In this document: positions 61,034 to 63,586 of the stretch, in pieces | Layout of the letters: every line of letters starts with the position of its first letter | How positions within the stretch are numbered: position 1 is the first letter of the stretch | Source: Polynucleobacter sp. AM-25C3 | GTDB taxonomy: Bacteria; Pseudomonadota; Gammaproteobacteria; Burkholderiales; Burkholderiaceae | Direction of reading: 5' to 3' | Assembly: GCF_018882335.1 (NCBI RefSeq) | Contig: NZ_JACVOS010000014.1 | Location: 1-63,586 of the forward strand | DNA: 63,586 bases | The notes under the pieces: model-generated | The model's input: the letters and a program-made list of their open reading frames with translations, nothing else | The model's database searches: none | Told to the model about the DNA's origin: nothing | Position numbers and translations under genes: made by a program

Positions 61034-61424
61034 TAGAATCTCCATAAATGGTTGATAAAAATTTGACGGCCAATTTTTTGGACGCCGTTCTGAATCTAAT
61101 AAATTTATATTTCCAATCAAACAAATGCGACAAGACCCTTCCTTTAGCAGGGATAAATAAGCTGGTGCAATTTCATAGCTAAAAGGTTTTAATGAAAGTT
61201 GCCAAAGCATTTTTTCAGGGGGTATGGCGAGTGTGTGGATTCCATTACATATGAAATTTTTTATAAAAATTTACTTTGTTAATCGTCGCAGTGATGATTT
61301 AAAGTTTTTTAATTTAAGAGTGTTAAGGTAAATAGTGCCTCGTATAAAAACCCACTTTTTCTTACTTGGTAGGGCCAGGTTTTATCTAATTTACAGAGTA
61401 ACGAAGTGCATGAAGCGGCGTTGT
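61034..61424. other. Gap upstream of the AlpA gene, no gene seen
   Basis: About 390 bp between alpA and the exonuclease gene. It contains a palindrome-like AAATTTTTTATAAAAATTT (61254-61272) and AT-rich promoter-like sequence. The open frame 61046-61210 reads as extension of alpA but lacks protein-like character. I see no RNA gene. Confidence 0.3.
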
Positions 61425-62033
61425 TCAAATTTTAATTACATTAACATCCTTGACTAGTTGGTACAGCCGATGCTGTCTTTGCATCACTTCTAAAAAGAGG
61501 CGCAATGTATTCAGGGCGTCATCATCTGCTCTGTGGGGCTGGCCCTCAAAGTGAAGTCTAAAGTTACCCAAAGCTGAGGATAGGCCACCACTGGGCTTTT
61601 TACCATTGGTCAACATATGCAAGGTATACCAAGTTTTTACATCAATCCATCTGCGTCCAAAATACGGAAAATGGGTGCCTTGATTTGTAAACTCAAGCTT
61701 CAATTCAGTTGAGTCACCACCACCCCAGGTAATTGGGTTAATGAAGCACTGATGAGCCTGGATCAACTCGCCGATCTCTTTGGCGAGCCGCTCATGGGAC
61801 ACGGCATTTCTGATGATGTCTTCATTGGAGATGCCGGTCAAATTGGTAATGAATTCGAAGATGGGCTCTTGTGGATCTAAATACCACTTGTACTTAGCAA
61901 TGCTGTTATTTTTGTAATTTAAATAACTTCCAATCGCAATACCGACCTGAATAATCTTGGGATTTACCGTTGAATTATCTGGTGCATTATTCAGCTCAAG
62001 ATCCAACGATAGATAACACTGCTCTTGATTCAT
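61425..62033 (-). CDS. DEDDh-type 3'-5' exonuclease
   Basis: This 202-residue protein has the exonuclease motif I in YLSLDLELNN (D11, E13), a motif II region ITWGGGDSTELKLEF, and motif III HRADDDALNTLRLFL (H-x-A-x-x-D). These are the metal ligands of DEDDh exonucleases (DnaQ/RNase T relatives). The spacing fits a small stand-alone enzyme, acting on DNA or RNA ends. It lies alone between alpA and a metallophosphoesterase gene on the opposite strand, as island cargo. Confidence 0.8.
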   Translation of the reverse strand: MNQEQCYLSLDLELNNAPDNSTVNPKIIQVGIAIGSYLNYKNNSIAKYKWYLDPQEPIFEFITNLTGISNEDIIRNAVSHERLAKEIGELIQAHQCFINPITWGGGDSTELKLEFTNQGTHFPYFGRRWIDVKTWYTLHMLTNGKKPSGGLSSALGNFRLHFEGQPHRADDDALNTLRLFLEVMQRQHRLYQLVKDVNVIKI

Positions 62034-62206
62034 TCCTGCTTTCCAAAAAGAGTTTGCAATTGCTCAATTTAGATTCGAGTGACTTGGTCGTCAACTGCAT
62101 CTTGTATTTCCTGTAGGACGGCATGGTTAATTAATTGAATACACTCAATCCTCTAAGAGGGGAAAATCATCCTCTTGATTTTGATAAAAAACCAACCAAA
62201 AAATTT

Positions 62207-62974
62207 ATGAAAATTCACGTACTAAGCGATCTTCATCTTGAGTTTGATATCTTTAAACCTGAATCAACCGATGCGGATGTGGTTGTTCTCGCTGGCGATA
62301 TAGATGTCCGATCTAAAGGCATTGCTTGGGCGCGTGAGACTTTCCCAGACCAGGAAATTATTTATGTTGCTGGCAATCATGAGTTTTATGGATCTCAACG
62401 GCTTGAACTGATTTTAAAATTACAGGAGCAATGTGCTCTTCATGAAATTCATTTCTTAGATGATCGAATGATTCAAATGCAAAGCGCGGATGATAAAAAG
62501 CCTATCCGTTTTTTGGGCGCCACCTTGTGGACTGATTTTTTATTGTTTGGTGAGGAATTAAAAGATAAATGCATGATGTATGGCGAAATGTATTTGAATG
62601 ATTTCCGAAGAATTGGTGATGGGGTGGTCGGTTTTTCACCGCTAAAATCAATTCAATTGCATGAGCAGTCACTAGCTTGGCTGAATGCAGAGTTAAATCA
62701 TTCTTTTGATGGCGCTACAGTAGTTGTGACTCATCATCTGCCTTCGATACATTCTGTTGCGGATCGCTACAAATTCGATTTATTATCTGCATGCTTCTCA
62801 TCAGAGCTATCGCATTTATTTGGGAAGATGTCGCTTTGGATTCATGGGCATACTCATGACTCTTGTGATTATGAAATGAACGGCACTAGAGTGGTGTGCA
62901 ATCCTCGCGGCTATGTTCGCTCTAGCCATGCAGAAAATCCACGGTTCAACCCTTCATTGATCGTTGAGGTCTAA
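62207..62974 (+). CDS. Metallophosphoesterase
   Basis: The ATG at 62207 (MKIHVLSDLHLEFDIFKPES) gives 255 residues; a TTG 72 nt upstream is rejected because the family begins at this strand. Motifs: SDLHLEF (D-x-H), LAGDID, YVAGNHEFYG, VVTHHLPS and IHGHTHDS, the five calcineurin-like phosphoesterase blocks. The substrate could be a nucleotide, cyclic nucleotide or DNA end. It is divergent from the DEDDh exonuclease gene. Both being phosphoesterases in an island might mean a nucleic-acid role, which is inference. Confidence 0.85.
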   Translation: MKIHVLSDLHLEFDIFKPESTDADVVVLAGDIDVRSKGIAWARETFPDQEIIYVAGNHEFYGSQRLELILKLQEQCALHEIHFLDDRMIQMQSADDKKPIRFLGATLWTDFLLFGEELKDKCMMYGEMYLNDFRRIGDGVVGFSPLKSIQLHEQSLAWLNAELNHSFDGATVVVTHHLPSIHSVADRYKFDLLSACFSSELSHLFGKMSLWIHGHTHDSCDYEMNGTRVVCNPRGYVRSSHAENPRFNPSLIVEV

Positions 62975-63014
62975 ACGACTAAAGGGGTCGGAGTCGGTAA
63001 GCTTTCATTGCTAT

Positions 63015-63060
63015 TTACAACATATATATTGTTATTTCATATTACAACTTAAAAGTTGTA
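63015..63060 (+). promoter_or_regulatory. Operators of the hipBA module
   Basis: TACAACTT-AA-AAGTTGTA (63043-63060) is a perfect inverted repeat. A related one, ACAA...TTGT with a TATATAT core, lies at 63015-63034. Two such sites fit HipB binding upstream of hipB. Confidence 0.55.
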
Positions 63061-63069
63061 TTAATAGTG

Positions 63070-63357
63070 ATGCTGAAAATGGTATCAACTTATCCAATTC
63101 AAACCCCAGAGCGCTTGCCCATGTTTATTAAGGCCTTTCGAAAGCAAAAGGGGGTGACTCAGGCCGATATGGCAGAAAAACTTGGAATTAGCCAGCAAGC
63201 TTATGCACGTTTTGAGGGTAATCCGCAGCTAGCTACTTTTGAGAGATTATTTTTGGTCTTACGGATTCTGGATGTCCATGTATCAATGGAGCAGATTATT
63301 AAAGGTACAAAACAAGTAAAAGCTACTTTAGAACCTGGTTCTAAGGAGATTTGGTAG
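63070..63357 (+). CDS. hipB: HipB-like XRE antitoxin
   Basis: The start is ATG 63070 (GTG 63067 or ATG 63079 are alternatives). The helix-turn-helix reads MFIKAFRKQKGVTQADMAEK, LGISQQAYARFEGNPQLATF, the HipB pattern with a DNA-recognition helix at SQQAYARFE. It ends KQVKATLEPGSKEIW, a tail ending in Trp as in HipB. It lies 2 nt before the hipA start, as in hipBA. Because hipA is cut by an IS, the antitoxin remains without an active toxin here. Confidence 0.85.
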   Translation: MLKMVSTYPIQTPERLPMFIKAFRKQKGVTQADMAEKLGISQQAYARFEGNPQLATFERLFLVLRILDVHVSMEQIIKGTKQVKATLEPGSKEIW

Positions 63358-63359
63358 TC

Positions 63360-63462
63360 ATGACAACTGGCTCAAAATCAAGGGGACTACCCATTTTTAT
63401 GAATGGCCTTCAAGTTGGCACTTGGCAAGTCACAAGACAGCTTGAGACCTTCACTTATTCGG
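63360..63462 (+). pseudogene. hipA 5' fragment interrupted by the right-hand IS3 element
   Basis: From ATG 63360 the reading is MTTGSKSRGLPIFMNGLQVG, then WQVTRQLETFTYS, matching the HipA N-terminal domain (LPIF-NG-VG...F-Y). The frame then runs into the IS tip at about 63461 and ends soon after. HipA is a Ser/Thr kinase that inactivates glutamyl-tRNA synthetase, giving persistence. Only the first 34 codons remain, so this copy cannot make active toxin unless the rest lies beyond the IS. Confidence 0.75.
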
Positions 63463-63586
63463 TAATCCCCCCATTTTTAACTTAAGCTAAAAGTAGAAGC
63501 TGGTACTGCAAGTGCTAGTTTTTGCTTTGGTGTAATTCCACCTAAGCCCATGTTCGGTCTTTCATGATTGTATGTCCACATCCAAT
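63461..63586 (-). mobile_element. IS3-family insertion sequence, right-hand copy (3' end only)
   Basis: The inverted repeat starts at about 63461-63463 with TAATCCCCCC and continues TTTTTAACTTAAGCTAAAAG. The same features, inverted, form the left end of the window, so both belong to one IS type. OrfB ends at 63479 on the minus strand. The copy interrupts hipA. The rest extends right of the window. Confidence 0.8.
63477..63586 (-). CDS. IS3-family transposase OrfB, C-terminal part
   Basis: The minus-strand reading from the right edge gives WMWTYNHERPNMGLGGITPK, then LALAVPASTFSLS and a stop at 63477-63479. YNHERPNM-LGG-TP is the standard end of the rve integrase domain (OrfB) of IS3-family elements. 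The upstream DDE catalytic residues lie outside the window. Together with the left OrfA it shows two IS copies in direct orientation about 63 kb apart. Confidence 0.85.
   Translation of the reverse strand, partial: WMWTYNHERPNMGLGGITPKQKLALAVPASTFSLS

Noticed and set aside
61046..61210. N-terminal extension of the AlpA protein
   Set aside because: The extra residues are not AlpA-like; ATG 61033 has a good ribosome-binding site and gives the normal family length.
1..63586. CRISPR array
   Set aside because: No regularly spaced direct repeats with unique spacers were seen; repeats found are operator-like pairs or tRNA copies.

Overview
The window looks like a chromosomal piece of a small-genome freshwater betaproteobacterium, most likely Polynucleobacter (Burkholderiaceae). 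This is inferred from gene content and moderate base composition: phasin, Bug/TctC binding protein, class I fumarase, fused formate dehydrogenase subunits, PurU, LrgAB, nadB/nadC/nadA and three tandem bactofilins. No search was run. Both ends lie inside an IS3-family element on the minus strand: OrfA start and inner inverted repeat at the left, OrfB end and the other inverted repeat at the right. The window is therefore probably one contig or segment bounded by two IS copies.

Layout. 1-2000 is accessory: IS end, a decayed MerR-HTH/histidine-kinase fragment, a GSU2403-type nucleotidyltransferase, and a tRNA-His 3' half that looks like an attachment site. 2-14.3 kb holds a sulfatase-modifying-factor-like protein, a PIF1-like helicase, a Fic protein with a CopG-like partner, then a minus-strand block (ggt, tctC, lrgBA, purU, two exported proteins, penicillin acylase). 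14.35-16.13 kb is tRNA-Leu followed by a 1.7-kb element bounded by a 17-bp repeat of the tRNA end; it carries only a HEPN protein and a partner, with no integrase. 16.2-23.5 kb is an exported protein cluster: FecR-like protein and DUF6502 regulator on one strand, and divergently a Gly-rich protein, Sel1-caspase, beta-domain protein, TPR-trypsin, DUF4384 protein and LPP20-like lipoprotein. Two palindromes sit on the intervening promoter. 23.6-26.9 kb is an SHP/diheme cytochrome/cytochrome b operon with a two-component system.

27-34 kb is core: ExbD, ExbB, TonB, murI, fumarase, acs, tRNA-Ser, phasin. 35-38.5 kb has a TumE-like TA pair, a DUF748 protein and a lipoprotein. 38.6-48.2 kb has NAD-linked formate dehydrogenase and the NAD biosynthesis genes nadB, nadC and nadA, with a HigBA-like pair between nadB and nadC. 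48.3-51.2 kb has a frameshifted ORF, three bactofilins and an M23 peptidase. 51.2-52.2 kb has almost no coding capacity. 52-58.4 kb interleaves CcdAB, MazEF and Phd/PIN modules with phosphomannomutase/phosphoglucomutase, pgi and an L-2-hydroxyglutarate oxidase. A second tRNA-Ser (58.56 kb) opens an accessory tail: AbiE-like pair, AlpA regulator, DEDDh exonuclease, metallophosphoesterase, hipB, and hipA cut by the IS.

The main themes are a high density of toxin-antitoxin-like modules (about nine in 63 kb), tRNA-associated integration without an integrase, and an exported caspase/trypsin cluster under an apparent repressor. The last is the best candidate for an undescribed system.
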